Assembly: GCA_946902875.1 (NCBI GenBank)
Contig: OX336340.1
Span: forward strand, 25,807,566 to 25,871,565
DNA length: 64,000 nucleotides
From: Nematopogon swammerdamellus
Lineage: Eukaryota; Arthropoda; Insecta; Lepidoptera; Adelidae
Direction: 5' to 3'
Position 1 is the first letter of the stretch; each line of letters begins with the position of its first letter. The translations under genes and the position numbers were made by a program. Positions 41,678-53,062 of the stretch are shown here, piece by piece. The notes under the pieces were generated by a model. It was not told the DNA's origin. It made no database searches and saw only the letters and a program-made list of their open reading frames with translations.

Positions 41678-42357
41678 GTAAGTGCTACCGCAGACGACCA
41701 ACTGTCCACCGACCCGACTATTTCATTGAGTTGGATCGGGTTGGAAAGGTCACTTAGGTGCGCACACGAATGATTATTCTTTCTCTCACTCTGCAGGTAG
41801 CGGCGCAGTCAGGAACAAAGGAGAAGGCAACGAGTTGGCCAACTAACACCGACTGCCGCTGTAGGTGAAGAAGTCGGCGGTCGGTCCCAACTACAGAGAG
41901 GCTAGGCGCACACGGAGCCGATCCAATTTTTTAGTTTGGACCACGCCCCCCAACTTTTAGAAAAAACTGTCAATTCTCCGCCGACTTTTTCTTCTCCTTT
42001 GTTCCTGAGCGCGCACTACCCTGCAGAGTGAGAGAGCGAACAATCGTTGAAGAATCGTTGGACAATTGGCACGGGAAGCCAATTCTCCGCCGACTTTTTC
42101 TTCTCCTTTGTTCCTGAGCGCGCACTACCCTGCAGAGTGAGAGAGCGAACAATCGTTGAAGAATCGTTGGACAATTGGCACGGGAAGCCAATTCGCCGCC
42201 GACTTTTTCTTCTCCTTTGTTCCTGAGCGCGCACTACCTGCAGAGTGAGAGAGAGAATAATCGTTGAAGAATCGTCCGTGTGCGCACCCCAACGACTATG
42301 CCCGACCCAATTAATAATCGGGTCGTTGGACAGTTGGTCGTCTGCGCGGAGCCTTAC
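41678..42357. mobile_element. MITE with 109-bp internal tandem repeat
   Basis: The inverted ends GTAAGTGCTACCGCAGACGA and TCGTCTGCGCGGAGCCTTAC pair imperfectly, then continue as CCAACTGTCC and CGACCCGA, about 40 bases. Inside, three 109-bp units stand at about 41972-42290 (CCGACTTTTTC at 41981, 42090, 42199), and an inverted partial unit lies at 41780-41870 (AGGAACAAAGGAGAAGGC). No coding capacity. It lies just downstream of the Gly/Tyr gene, possibly within its 3' UTR. Confidence 0.75.
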
Positions 42358-43685
42358 AGTTGCGCGATGAGATAGTTAAAAATCCGTCACTGGCGACTTT
42401 ATATTTCTCCATCGGTGATGAGTAGCTATTGTAGCGGCGCGGCGGGGATACTTACATACGTCTATGTTGAGAACAGTCAAGATATTTTGCGGGTTCGGGT
42501 GGCGGCGGTAGGTGGGTAATGTCGCGTCGTTGTATTTTCGACAGACGTTTCCGAACAAAAGTTTCGTCGCAAAGGCTTAGACTTTCGGGATGGTCTTTTC
42601 GTAAATGTAATCTCGGTTATAGTCAAAGAGGAATTATACGCTAGTACATAATACATCTTTAGTTATAGTTGGCTATGTTGCCACTTGTTTTTGTGCGTGT
42701 TGGTGTCCACATTTGGTTTGTATGCACATACTCGCACCTAGATCTCCATTCCTATATTGAGTACAACACCGCCGGTGTACTAACTGACGCACCACCCCAG
42801 CACCGGCGGCGGCGCGGCGGCGGCGGCGGCGGCGGCGCGTTCCCCGGCTCGTAATAAAGGCAGAATGTAATGTTAACACCTATGTAATTATTGTGATGTA
42901 TAAGTTAATTAAGTAGATAATTCATATTAAATTAATAGCCTATTTAAATAGATGTATGTACTATATGTTCTACAAATAGGAAGGGTTTACTTATTTTATT
43001 GAAACTCTTTTTGATTTAGATTTTTTAAACTTTACAATTTATAGAGATATGTTTATACAGTTCAGTCCATAAGTTCTTGTATGAATGTGTAGAAGAAATA
43101 TACATATTTAAATATTTGTATATATTGTATTCTACCTGTAAATATTAAAATAAATTAAATTGTTACACTTCCAACCGCTCAAACACAAAGAGTAATGTTT
43201 TATTATTATCATAACCTTTCACCTTCCATGAAAACAATTAATGTAGTTATCTCACCACAACCAGAGAGGACAACGCACGAAGAAAGATGCTCTACCTACA
43301 GACAGACAGTGTGGGTAGAAGAGCATCTTCCTGTGCAGAGTCTACAATATAATCATTAATGTTAGCATTGAAGCACAACAATTTCACAATTTATTTGCTC
43401 TTAGTTGTGTAGTGTCTAACATAGGTCTATTTCGCTTGCGCGGCCGATGTTCTTCTTCGCCTCCGCCCGCCTAGCTGCAGCGCCCCGCCACACACTCGCA
43501 GTGTCCACCGCAGCACCACGCCGGCGCTGCTGTCGCTACACTACTGCTGGCAACTGCTCGGAGCTTGCAACAGCACGAGCTCCGACTAGGCGTTCGCCAA
43601 GGAGCCGCGCCAGCCCGGCTTGACACCTCTTACGCGCAAGAGCGCTTACCAACGAATAGCATTTAATGTTATCTTTATATAATAA
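42358..43685. other. Intergenic
   Basis: 42458-42610 on the minus strand has a 53-codon open stretch ending at a donor-like GTAAGTATC (frame RKRLSKIQRRDITHLPPPPE); coding status unproven. 42800-42840 is a GGC run. 42854 is an AATAAA (+). 43285-43330 is a hairpin around AAGATGCTCT. 43440-43620 is GC-moderate without motifs. Confidence 0.35.
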
Positions 43686-44028
43686 CTAGCTTTTGACCAC
43701 GGCTTCGCTCGCGTGTAATTCCTATTTAAAAAGAAGAAAGTAAGTAAGCCCGCCACCGTATCTTTATTTCGGCGCGCGGAACAATTCGGTTTGTATGAGA
43801 GCCACATCTTAGCGTAACCGAAATTGAATTTTATTTCGGTTACGCTATTATTATTAGCCTATCCTGTGTCTCGTATAATAAAATGTGCTTGTACTAAGTT
43901 TCTTGGAATTCGGATAATCGGTTTAAGAGTTATGGAGGAACATAAATTTTTTGCCTTAAACTCAAATGACTGACGAACCAAAGTGTATCTTTTGTATGTG
44001 TATTCAAGTTGTCGACCTGATCTGACCT
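43686..44028. repeat. LINE-related word and hairpin
   Basis: 43686-43715 reads ACTAGCTTTTGACCACGGCT then TCGCTCGCGT, a conserved word at the end of RTE-like and other lepidopteran repeats. 43812-43848 is a hairpin, AGCGTAACCGAAAT against ATTTCGGTTACGCT. No coding frame. Confidence 0.5.
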
Positions 44029-44160
44029 TATATGTGTATGTATATGTGTATGTATATGTGTATGTATATGTGTATGTATATGTATATGTGTATGTGTATG
44101 TATATGTGTATGTGTATGTATATGTGTATGTATATGTGTATGTATATGTGTATGTATATG
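44029..44160 (+). repeat. TATG/TGTATG microsatellite
   Basis: About 130 bases of alternating TGTATG and TATATG. The open frames across it (VYVYVY, HTHIHT, TYTYTY) are repeat artefacts. Confidence 0.97.
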
Positions 44161-44954
44161 ATGAAGAAAACAATCTACACAAATACATAACATATTTCTA
44201 AAATCGTCAATTTAGTTTTAGTAGATATCTACAAATGTAATATCTCATAAAAGAAAGTAACTTACTCCATGAGCATCCCTTACAGATTTATTATTAGTAT
44301 TGATGATATACCTACTAGCTGTACCCGTGGCTCCGCTCAGAGAAAATTTTCCTATTTGTATTTCCCTAAAAAGCCTATTCGGACTATACCTACATTCAGC
44401 CAAATCTGTCAACATTAAATTAACCAAGTCGGTATATTTTAAGTTCAGTGGTCTTAACGATATAGCTACAAATGTGTAAAAAGTGACCCCCCCCCCCCCC
44501 TGTTCTCCTAGCTGTCTAAAGATAAGATTTTGGTTTTAATAGGGTCAGTAAATATTAATTGTATTATTTAATTTTAATTACCACCCTCAAAGTCAAACCA
44601 TTGCTGTAGTAAAAACATAACATAAATATATTGTGTACGGAACCCTCGGTGCGCGAGTCCGACTCGCACTTGACGACTTTTTTGTACTGAATAGCGACAT
44701 ATGTCATCAGGATCTATCATTATGTCAAATGTCAAGTTTCTGCGTTACTTCATTTTCGAGAAAAGCCTGTGTGACAGACGGAAGGGCTCGGGAATGATCT
44801 TATAAAAGTTCCGTTTTTACCTTTTAAGGTACGGAACCCTAATAAGCTGTGCCGAACGCGAGACACGTGCGAGTGCGACCGCGTGATTGCTACGCACACT
44901 CGCTATACGTGCAAGAAGGAACATATATGTATATACGGAATTTATCTAACAGAC
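44161..44954. repeat. Mixed repeat relics
   Basis: 44313-44340 CTAGCTGTACCCGTGGCTCC (RTE-like word), a 12-base C run at 44489, the 3' end of repeat G at 44590-44690 (CGGAACCCTCGGTGCGCGAG), and a shorter piece with GGTACGGAACCCTAA at 44828. No gene. Confidence 0.55.
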
Positions 44955-46938
44955 TTTTCACATTGAAAATGTCTTTTCGATCGCTTCAGTAACCGATTTC
45001 CAGCGAGAGCGCGAATTAGCCCTGGTATCTAAGGTTAGTTTTAAGGCTACGTGAATATTTAGGGTGTCAAATGACGCGTATCGACGGTGTAATTTTTTTT
45101 TTAAGTTTGAGATTTTTAGAAAATCGCAAAAAAAACCGCTTAAATACCCGTTTTTAGGGGGTTTAAAAAGGCACCTTTAAACATATTTCTAAATATATAA
45201 TTTAAACTTTTATATTTTTATATTGTGGATTGACTTTTTTTAGAGGGATACTTTGTATATTTGTTGAAAAAAGTGAAAAATTTGGGAGATAAGATTTCTT
45301 TATTATTTTCCGTTACGCGAGTTACGAGTCGTCTTTGTCTGCAGTGTGAGTAGTTAAAATGGTTTTCGGGTATGCATACCTATATGTACTAGAAAATTAA
45401 GAATTAGAATTTTTTTATTTTTGAAAATTTTTGTAAATTTTTCAAAATTCAGTATGATATATTTATGTGATAGTTCTCGGCGAGATTTTCACTTCATATG
45501 ACAGCTGTCAAAATTAAAAAAATCATAGATTTCGTGCCTTACACGACTATCGAGCACATTGAAAATGAATCACGGAATTCGAAAAAATATTGTCGCTGAG
45601 CGACACGAGAAATTCGGGATAAGGAAAAGGTTAGTTGGGTTCTGATGATGGAGTCGGAAGGAACCCATAGGAACTCCTAAACTACACATGATAAGCCCAT
45701 CGTGTTTGGGCTTGTTGGATTTGTCTTCGCAAATACTCTAGTCGTATGTTGTTTCCAGGGTCCTGATGATGGGGCCGGAAGGAAGCCATAGGAACTCCTA
45801 AACTAAACATGATAGATCCACCATATTTGGGCTCATTGGATATAGGAATATAGGAATATAGGATAGGTTAGAAGATGCGTCGCTACGCGACGCATCTTCT
45901 AACCTAACCTGTATTCTTATCTTCTCTATCCTTATATTTTATTTTAATATTTGATATTTATTAATTTGTTACTTTAGTTAGACATTAATGTCAAGCTTAT
46001 CTCTTTTTCTGTCTAAATTTTAGTTTAAATTTTTTAAGCTGCTTGTGTTTTTGAAAAATAATAAAAATATATAAATGTGATTTTTATTTTTTATTTTGTT
46101 GAATTCATTTTCAATGCGACGCATCTTCTAACCTAACCTATATTCTTATATTCCTATATCCAACGAGCCCATATATGGTGGATTTATCATATTGTGTAGT
46201 TTAGGAGTTCCTATGGCTTCCTTCCGGCTCCATCATCAGGACCCTGGAAATAACATATGACTAGAGTACTTGCGAAGTCAAATCGAACGAGCCCAAACAC
46301 GGTCGATTTAACATGTGTGGTTTGGGAGTTCCTATGGCTTCATTCCGGGTCCATCATCAGGACCCTGGACATCATATATGGCAAGAGTACTTGCGAAGAC
46401 AAATGCAACGAGCCCAAACACGATGGACTTATCATGTGTAGTTTAGGAGTTCCTGTGGCTTCCTTCCGGCTCCATCATCAGACCCCAACTAACTTTTTCC
46501 TTAACCCGACTTTCTCGTGTCGCTCAGAGACAATATTTTTTCGAATTCCGTAGATTCATTTGCAATGTGCTCGATAGTCGTGTGAGGCACGAAATCTGTG
46601 AATTTGTTTTTTCAAAAAGGTTGAGCTACAGGGCAAACCCTTAACCCGATCGTCTTTATTTTAGTCTCTAATTGTAGCTGACTAAACTGTCCAGAGGAGT
46701 TTTATGAAAATTTTGATATCATTCTTCGTTTCCAAAATATCGAGCGCCAAAATAAAAAATTCGGAAAAAATATAATTTTTTTTTTCACTATATCGGCCAT
46801 AACTTTTTTCGTTTTTTACTTTCAATATTTTTGAATATCATATCGTCACAACTCTCCGAGATATAAGGGGATCGCACTTTTTCGTGAAATCGGGGCCTGT
46901 ACTGGAACGAACCAAAAGACATTTTCAATGTCAAAAGG
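44955..46938. mobile_element. Foldback-type element B, complete
   Basis: Ends CACATTGAAAATGTCTTTTC and GAAAAGACATTTTCAATG-type (right end AAAAGACATTTTCAATGTC) are inverted, and each end is itself a small hairpin (GACATT/AATGTC). Arms contain the TCGAGCACATTG block, 121-bp units (plus at 45630-45850, minus at 46155-46490), and a central AT-rich spacer flanked by GAAGATGCGTCGC/GCGACGCATCTTC palindromes. The central spacer matches 8690-8880 of element A inverted. No transposase is encoded. Confidence 0.75.
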
Positions 46939-47180
46939 CAATATCTCGGAAACTACCGATTCTAGACTAGTCGTGTGCTGGGACAAATAATAGTTCTTAA
47001 ACTTTTAGAGATCTTTATTTCATATAACAGCTAACAAAATTAAAACGGCTATGTCTCGGAAGCTACCAATGTCCTGGGACAAATGATAGATCTCGTCGAG
47101 ATCTTCATTTCGGGTGACAGCTGTCAAAATTAAAACGGCCATGTCTCGGATCGTTTGCTGGAACAACTTATAGTGATTCC
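46939..47180. repeat. Imperfect ~95-bp tandem repeat
   Basis: TCTCGGAAACTACC, TCTCGGAAGCTACC and ATGTCTCGGATC head three diverged units, each with CTGGGACAAAT/CTGGAACAA and a following TTCATTTC-GGTGACAGCT type word. Function unknown. Confidence 0.6.
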
Positions 47181-47458
47181 ACTTTAAGAACAGCGACAGA
47201 AGTGCGAAGTGATTCCTACCCCCAGATTGTTGTGTATACATAATAAGCGTACAGTATGGCCCCCGACGCCGCGTACTGGAGGCGTACAAGCCGCTCACTC
47301 GCACCCGCACAGCGCCAGTGAGCCGCCAGCCAGTGCCGCCATAGGTATCGCTCTATCTGGCTACCTCTGACTACTACGTTACAATGTAATTAAATTATTA
47401 CAGAATACATATCCTCATTTTGGCTCACTGACCAGAGGACGACTAATCGCTTCTTATT

Positions 47459-47756
47459 GTCAGCCTCGGTAGCTCAGTGGTGCGGTCGGTCGACTGTTCG
47501 CGGTCAGTACTTGGATGGGTGACCGCTCGACCGTTGGCGGCTGACCGTGGTTCGGATTCCACGTTAAACTGTAGGCCCCTTGAACGAAACGTCGGTCGAA
47601 ACGGCTATGTAAATAGTTCGTGTTTTCCGTCCAGTTCAGTGTACTGGCGACATGACATGAAGTGAAGCACTGACATGGCACCTAGTTCACCCGGTGTTAT
47701 GGGCTGACATCACGGATGTTATAGGTGATGTAGCGCACCGTGTAAGTTTAAATAAA
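47459..47756 (+). repeat. SINE-A with internal deletion
   Basis: Head AGCCTCGGTAGCTCAGTGGT, the 5S-like GCGGTCAGTACTTGGATGGG and TGACCGC, B box GGTTCGGATTCC, then a jump from GTAGGCCCCTTG to AACGAAACGTCGGTC (the CTAGGTGG... block is lost), and a 3' end GTTTAAATAAATAGTTAAAT. Confidence 0.88.
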
Positions 47757-50510
47757 TAGTTAAATAAATTATAGCTCACAGTCAGCACGCTCACAGTCGG
47801 CGACTCAATCAATATACGTTTATATTTGAATACACTCTAAAAGTAATTTTCAATGTACCCGAAGGTCATGTAATGCATGACATCTGTGAATTTTGTAATG
47901 ACGCCAAAGAAGTATAAATTCTAACGCGCGTACATAAGCACACGCACCCACTATTTGGGTGTTCCACTTCACTTTAGTTAGTTAAACTAATGCTAATTAG
48001 TTATCTTCATAATATATTATGTAATATTAAATGTTTACATTGATTTATGTGTTATAAATTTTATCTCCTCCTTATATTATATACTTAGCTCCATCTGGCG
48101 GTCTCTATGTACACTCGTACGTATGCCTTCGTGAATATGAGCGTGGATGTGTTAGTTAGTTAGTAGCGATAGATAGCGAATCGTAATATGATACGAGTAC
48201 GAGATACGTACGATCTCTATACCTACACACTGCTACAAGCTTCGTGTCGCATCTGATAGATGGCACCACTAGGCCCAAAGAGGTAATTACACATTAGAAT
48301 GATTTTCGATCTCGGAAGGTTCTGACCCATTCTCAGGACCCATTTAAAAAAAAAAATTATTCTTTCGACCCATCGTCATTTTATTTTAAGGAATTTCCTG
48401 TAATTAATCCAATAAAATACTTATTTAATTGACGTTTAATTGTAATTGTATGTTTTATTATATTCATACATTCAATGAATTATATAATATTATACCTATT
48501 AATATTATACATAATATATTTACACTATTAAACTTTATTAAAGAAACATACAGTTTGAAGATAAAAATATAAAATCTAATTATTGCTGCTACACTAAAAC
48601 TAAATCCAATCTCAAATTCATATTAAGAAAACCTACAAAAAATTAATTTCTGAAAAGTCCGCCGAAGCCCCGTCGCTATTGTAATCTTTATTATTTACAA
48701 TATTTGACAAAAATATCTGGGCGCACGGTAGTGCCCCCGCCAAGTCGAGTAAACACGGCCGTACCATCCTTTTCTCGAAGCAACTCAGGGTATTAAATAT
48801 TGATTATTAGTAATTAGAAAATATAATTTATTTCAACATTATTGAAATGGGGCTTCAATGATATAAATTTTATTTAGTTTTATTAGGTTCAGCAACACAT
48901 TCTGTGTTGCTGAACCTAATAAATTCTGTAAATACTAAAAGAAATCTTAAAATATATGTTACATGGATAGTACTATCTGTACCTACTTAAGGCTAAAACA
49001 CAACATGACCCAATTAAAATACTAAGTAAGTTAAAATTAAAACTGAAACTAAAATTAATAAAAATAAAAGAACAAACAATACAATTAAAACTACAGGCAT
49101 ACAATTACAGAAAGTTACTCGTACTTATCATTTCGAACATAAAAAAAAAAGAAAAGAAAAGACTTGGCTCTGCATGGGATCTCATACAACAGCACCCGTT
49201 CAGGAGCATCACGCGAGGGCCAGCTATCGCCTAGGCATGCCTAGGCGGCCCGGACGTGAAATTTAAGAAGTGACATGCAATGACGACGTTGTAATTATAC
49301 TTGAAAAGTGATCCCTAGACAAAATTGTTTGTTGTAGAAGCTGGCATGCTACATCTGTGACGTCATGTTAGCTCATTACTAAACGTGTGATAGTTTATCT
49401 CCGGTACACACAACTTGTCCACAAAGGGACTTATAGTTTTTGTGTAATTAATTGGGACTTCTTTGAACTCGTGTTTAAGCTTCTTGCTTACGAATTTGAT
49501 TAATCAAACTAAAATTAGAAAAAAGTTAATGAGAATCAGTGCACGCCTTATTATGAGATTGGAAAATCCCACTTACTAAGCGAGGCTCTACCCCTGCGGC
49601 AGGAGCCGCTAAATCCTACAAGTAACCATATTTTACGGGTTAAAATATTTCAGATTTCTTGTCAAACCTAAAGAGCTTAAATAATTAATTATTATTTCTA
49701 AAATAAAAATTTGAACTAATGTCTAGCTAGACTATACAGTGCTAGAGCAAAGCAAGAAACTGGCAGAATGCGAAGACGAGTGATTGGTAGGTGTGATGTC
49801 GGAAGCCGCGCGGCGCGCGTGCGTGCGTGCGCGGTGTCTCTGCTCTGCGCTCGCGCACCCACTCGTCCCGCGAAGCCTGCGTCGACTACTGCCGGCGCGG
49901 CGGCGGCGCGGCCGCGGCGGCGCGGGGCCGACCTCGGCGCTTCCTAAAAGGTCGCCGCGGTTAACCTTTTTCATCGGCATTTTTACAGAAATATATTCAT
50001 GTTTTCTTTATGTGCTCTTAAAAAACAGGCTGACGACACCGCGCGAGCTAGTTTGCATAACATGACTCTACGCGATCTATTTCGAAACGACGACGAGCCG
50101 CCGCGCGCTCCTCGCCTCGCGCGCCGCGCGCTCCGCCCGGCGCGGACCGTCCCGAGCGCGTTCAGTGTTGTCAACTATTTGTTTCACCAGGTGCTGAAAA
50201 AATAAAATCCTAGAAAGGTCCTAGATTTTGGAAAAATATGCCCACGTTGCGTGTGCAACGTGCTATTTTAGGTTTGAACGTTAAAAAGAAAAAAAAAATT
50301 GTACCTACATTCAATTCATAATCCTGTCTTTTACTTAGACTAAGTAAGCTCATACAAAATGTTATTATTTTCAGTTGAAGTGAGACAGACAGATATTTCA
50401 GTACAAGTGAGTGTCGACCTCACTTGTCAACTATCCAAATAAATTTGACGAAGTATGCGTATGTAATTGCACGATTTTTTTCAATTTAAAAAAATGTGCT
50501 AAAGGGTGTT
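47757..50510. other. Long intergenic stretch
   Basis: AT-rich to 49700. 48715-48795 is an inverted copy of a repeat at 53838-53930 (GGCCGTACCATCCTTTTCTC). 49140-49260 is unremarkable. 49795-50175 is a CpG island with GCGCGC words; within it ATG 50060 opens a frame MTLRDLFRNDDEPPRAPRLA that runs 48 codons without recognisable features. No TATA box or splice site supports it. Confidence 0.35.
48879..48923. repeat. Perfect 21-bp hairpin, 3-base loop
   Basis: TTTATTAGGTTCAGCAACAC(A), three bases, then the exact complement. It is too short for a MITE; it could be a fold-back junction or a structured transcript. Confidence 0.85.
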
Positions 50511-50656
50511 AGCCACCTCTCACCTTGGCACGGTTTGTCCACCGAGTCATGCAGCAAGTAGGCATTCGTGCCTTACTTGCAACTTCATAGTTATCTTGTC
50601 CGAGTACTTTGCTAAGCGTGGTGGTCGGTGTTGTGCTGTTTAACAAGATTGTCGGG
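50511..50656 (+). repeat. Dispersed repeat R, copy 2
   Basis: Matches 7132-7277 in order and orientation (AGCCACCTCTCACCTTGG, CACCGAGTCATGCAGCAAG, TTATCTTGTCCGAGTAC). Confidence 0.75.
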
Positions 50657-52310
50657 ATACAGAGTGTTGTGCGTAAAATTACTAGATACATTATTATTTA
50701 AAATGAAATAAATTATAACGACAAATTATAATATCCCACAAAACACAGCTTATATGAAAGACATCTCTTAGTTAGACAGAAAACGTTACTTAGTCAGTCG
50801 ACACCGATTGCTGGGTGTCCTCCGGCTGTAGAGAATAGTAATTAATACAGCAACAATAAGTAGACAATATGTAAACCTAGAGGTTCTTATGGTCAATAAA
50901 CATTCTATATGTCGATCTGTAGGTACTCTCTAGTTAGAGAATACCACGGAACTGTCAATTAATTGTATGCCACTTGAGTGATTCAAAATTACAAATTGGA
51001 GGAAGAAACCTCATGTCACATCCCTCCCACCCCCACCCCACCCTACCCCACGCCACCCCGGGCGCCACATGACAACTTCAGCTTCACCGGTGCTGGCAAT
51101 ATTGCTGACATTATTCGAACAGTCTAGGGCAAATTGTATTGCTTTATAATGCAAAGGTGCCAAGATGTGCTAAGATTTAATTTAAAGGTGCTAAAATTAG
51201 GCCCTAGGTGCTAAACGTGATTTTTTTGGTGGTAAGCCGGCGCAAAATGTGCTAGTTGTTACACTGGATATTAGCCTTAATGTACCACTTAACTAATATT
51301 TTATTGCACTGAGGCGACGCGTCGCGACATTGAACACGGCGTCACACGCGCGCGAGGGCGGCGCGGGGCGGCGCGGGGCGGCGCGGGGCGGCGCGGGGCG
51401 GCGCGGGGCGGCGCGGGGCGGCGCGGGGCGGCGCGGGGCGGCGGGCGCGGCCACTGCTGTCTTTATTTCAATTTAACACATTTTCATATTAATTATTATC
51501 AGCTGATTCGGCTAAAACAATATTTACATAAGTGCGAACGTTGTTTACACACAGAGGGTTCCGTAGCCATGTAATAGATAGCTTCCCATCACTGCTAAAC
51601 CGTCGCACCTCCCCCGCCGCGCCGCGCCGCGCGCCCCTGAGATGCTTGCAGGAGGATTGGAGACAACGAGCCCGGCGACAGCATTTCCTGCGGCTCTTAC
51701 CATTTTTTTTACATAGAATCAAATGACATGGTCACACCCGCACCTATTTTGACGTTGCGCGGTAGTAACGCGAAAAAAATAACGTGGAAGAAGAGCTATA
51801 TCTCGGAATGTATAAATACCTGGGAGTATTATTGGAAATACCATATTATAGAAGAATTTTTTTGTGAGTAATGTGTTAAATTAAAATATTATTTATATTT
51901 CAGGGTGTGAGGAGTCATCAAAGTTTCAAGTCTCGAAATGAGAATAATATACTCGTATTATACGGGAAATAATAACTACACGTGGTCCGGAAGAATTGCC
52001 ACATCTCGGAAAAATTATATAATATATATTTGTATACAAGTTAAGAGTATGTTTGAAATATCATACTATAGAGGAAGGTTGCAACTATTTTGTACATTTG
52101 TTAAATTTAAGTATTATTTACTAGTTTAAGATATGATGTGATGAGTTATCAAGGTTTAGATTTTTCCCATTATTAAAATATTCGTTGCTATGTACAAATA
52201 TACTATAATATTCATTACAAAATTTTGTAAATGCGCACCGTATTACACTTTACCTTTTGCTTCCTAGTGTTGTGGTAGTTAGTACCTACCGCCGACCCCT
52301 TCCCTTTCCT
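50657..52310. other. Intergenic
   Basis: 51025-51065 is C-rich (CCCACCCC). 51080-51250 mentions no gene. 51790-51930 and 52000-52160 are two imperfect copies of a roughly 210-bp unit (CATCTCGGAAAA, ATACTATAGA, GATGAGTTATCAA words). AT-rich otherwise. Confidence 0.4.
51355..51446 (+). repeat. GC-rich 10-bp minisatellite
   Basis: GGCGCGGGGC repeated about nine times with almost no variation. Each unit has a G4 run, so the strand could form G-quadruplexes. Confidence 0.95.
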
Positions 52311-53062
52311 TGCAAGTTTCCAAGGCAGTGTCGTTCCTGTCTCGGAGCACCTAGACCTACTGGGATGCAACATTTCCAAGGACGTGGGCTTTAGGCAGTT
52401 TATCGAGTCCAAGGCCAAAATCGCATCAAAAAAACTGTGGATCCTATAGGTACCAAAATAGGAGGTTCTTCTCACCGGCACAACTACTCATGTTGCACAA
52501 ATCACAGATTAGGCCGGTGATGGAGTACTGTAGCCACATTTGGGAAGGCAGCCCCCAGTATCTGTTGGCGTCCTTGGATTCGATACAGCGCCGAGTCGTC
52601 CGTCTGGTGGGAGACCCGAAACTGACTGATGATCTGGAGTCTCTCAGTCACAGACGATTTGTAGGGTCACTCAGTCTGTTCTACAGGTAATATCATGGAC
52701 GCTGCTCGGAGGAACTTGCTTCCCTTATTCCTTGCCATCCAACCTATCTTCGCAGCACTCGCCGCAGAGAAACTGAGCACCGGTTTGTTGTTGACATTGG
52801 GCTTTTGAGAACCCACCGGTTCTCAAAATCGTTCCTTTGTCGCACCGCTAGGGTATGGAACTGTCACCCGGCGAGTGTGCTTCCCGAATCCTTTAACCTG
52901 GTTGTCTTCAAACGTCTTATCAACGGGCTAGACAGCCTAGCAACAGTCCGCAAATCTGCTGGCATGGCGCCTCACTGAGCGTGGTTTCGCGAGGAGAGGG
53001 GTTTTTGGCTCTGTCGACTGTACCATTGGTCTCTCGACACAGCCACCCATGTTGGTTTACAT
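52311..53062 (+). pseudogene. LINE-X reverse-transcriptase C-terminus
   Basis: The frame reads HLDLLGCNISKDVGFRQFIE and SKAKIASKKLWIL, then (52490 on) LHKSQIRPVMEYCSHIWEGS, LDSIQRRVVRLVGDPKLTDD, and, after one stop in AGG TAA, YHGRCSEELASLIPCHPTYL, RTARVWNCHPASVLPESFNL and VVFKRLINGLDSL. This is the same reverse-transcriptase C-terminal order as LINE-Y but a different subfamily. The tail (GTCCGCAAATCTGCTGGCAT to ACCCATGTTGGTTTAC) recurs at 14006 and 18716. The sequence before 52311 is unrelated, so the copy is 5'-truncated. Confidence 0.8.

Noticed and set aside
43859..44201. Frames of TYTYTY, HTHIHT or VYVYVY
   Set aside because: Microsatellite translation.
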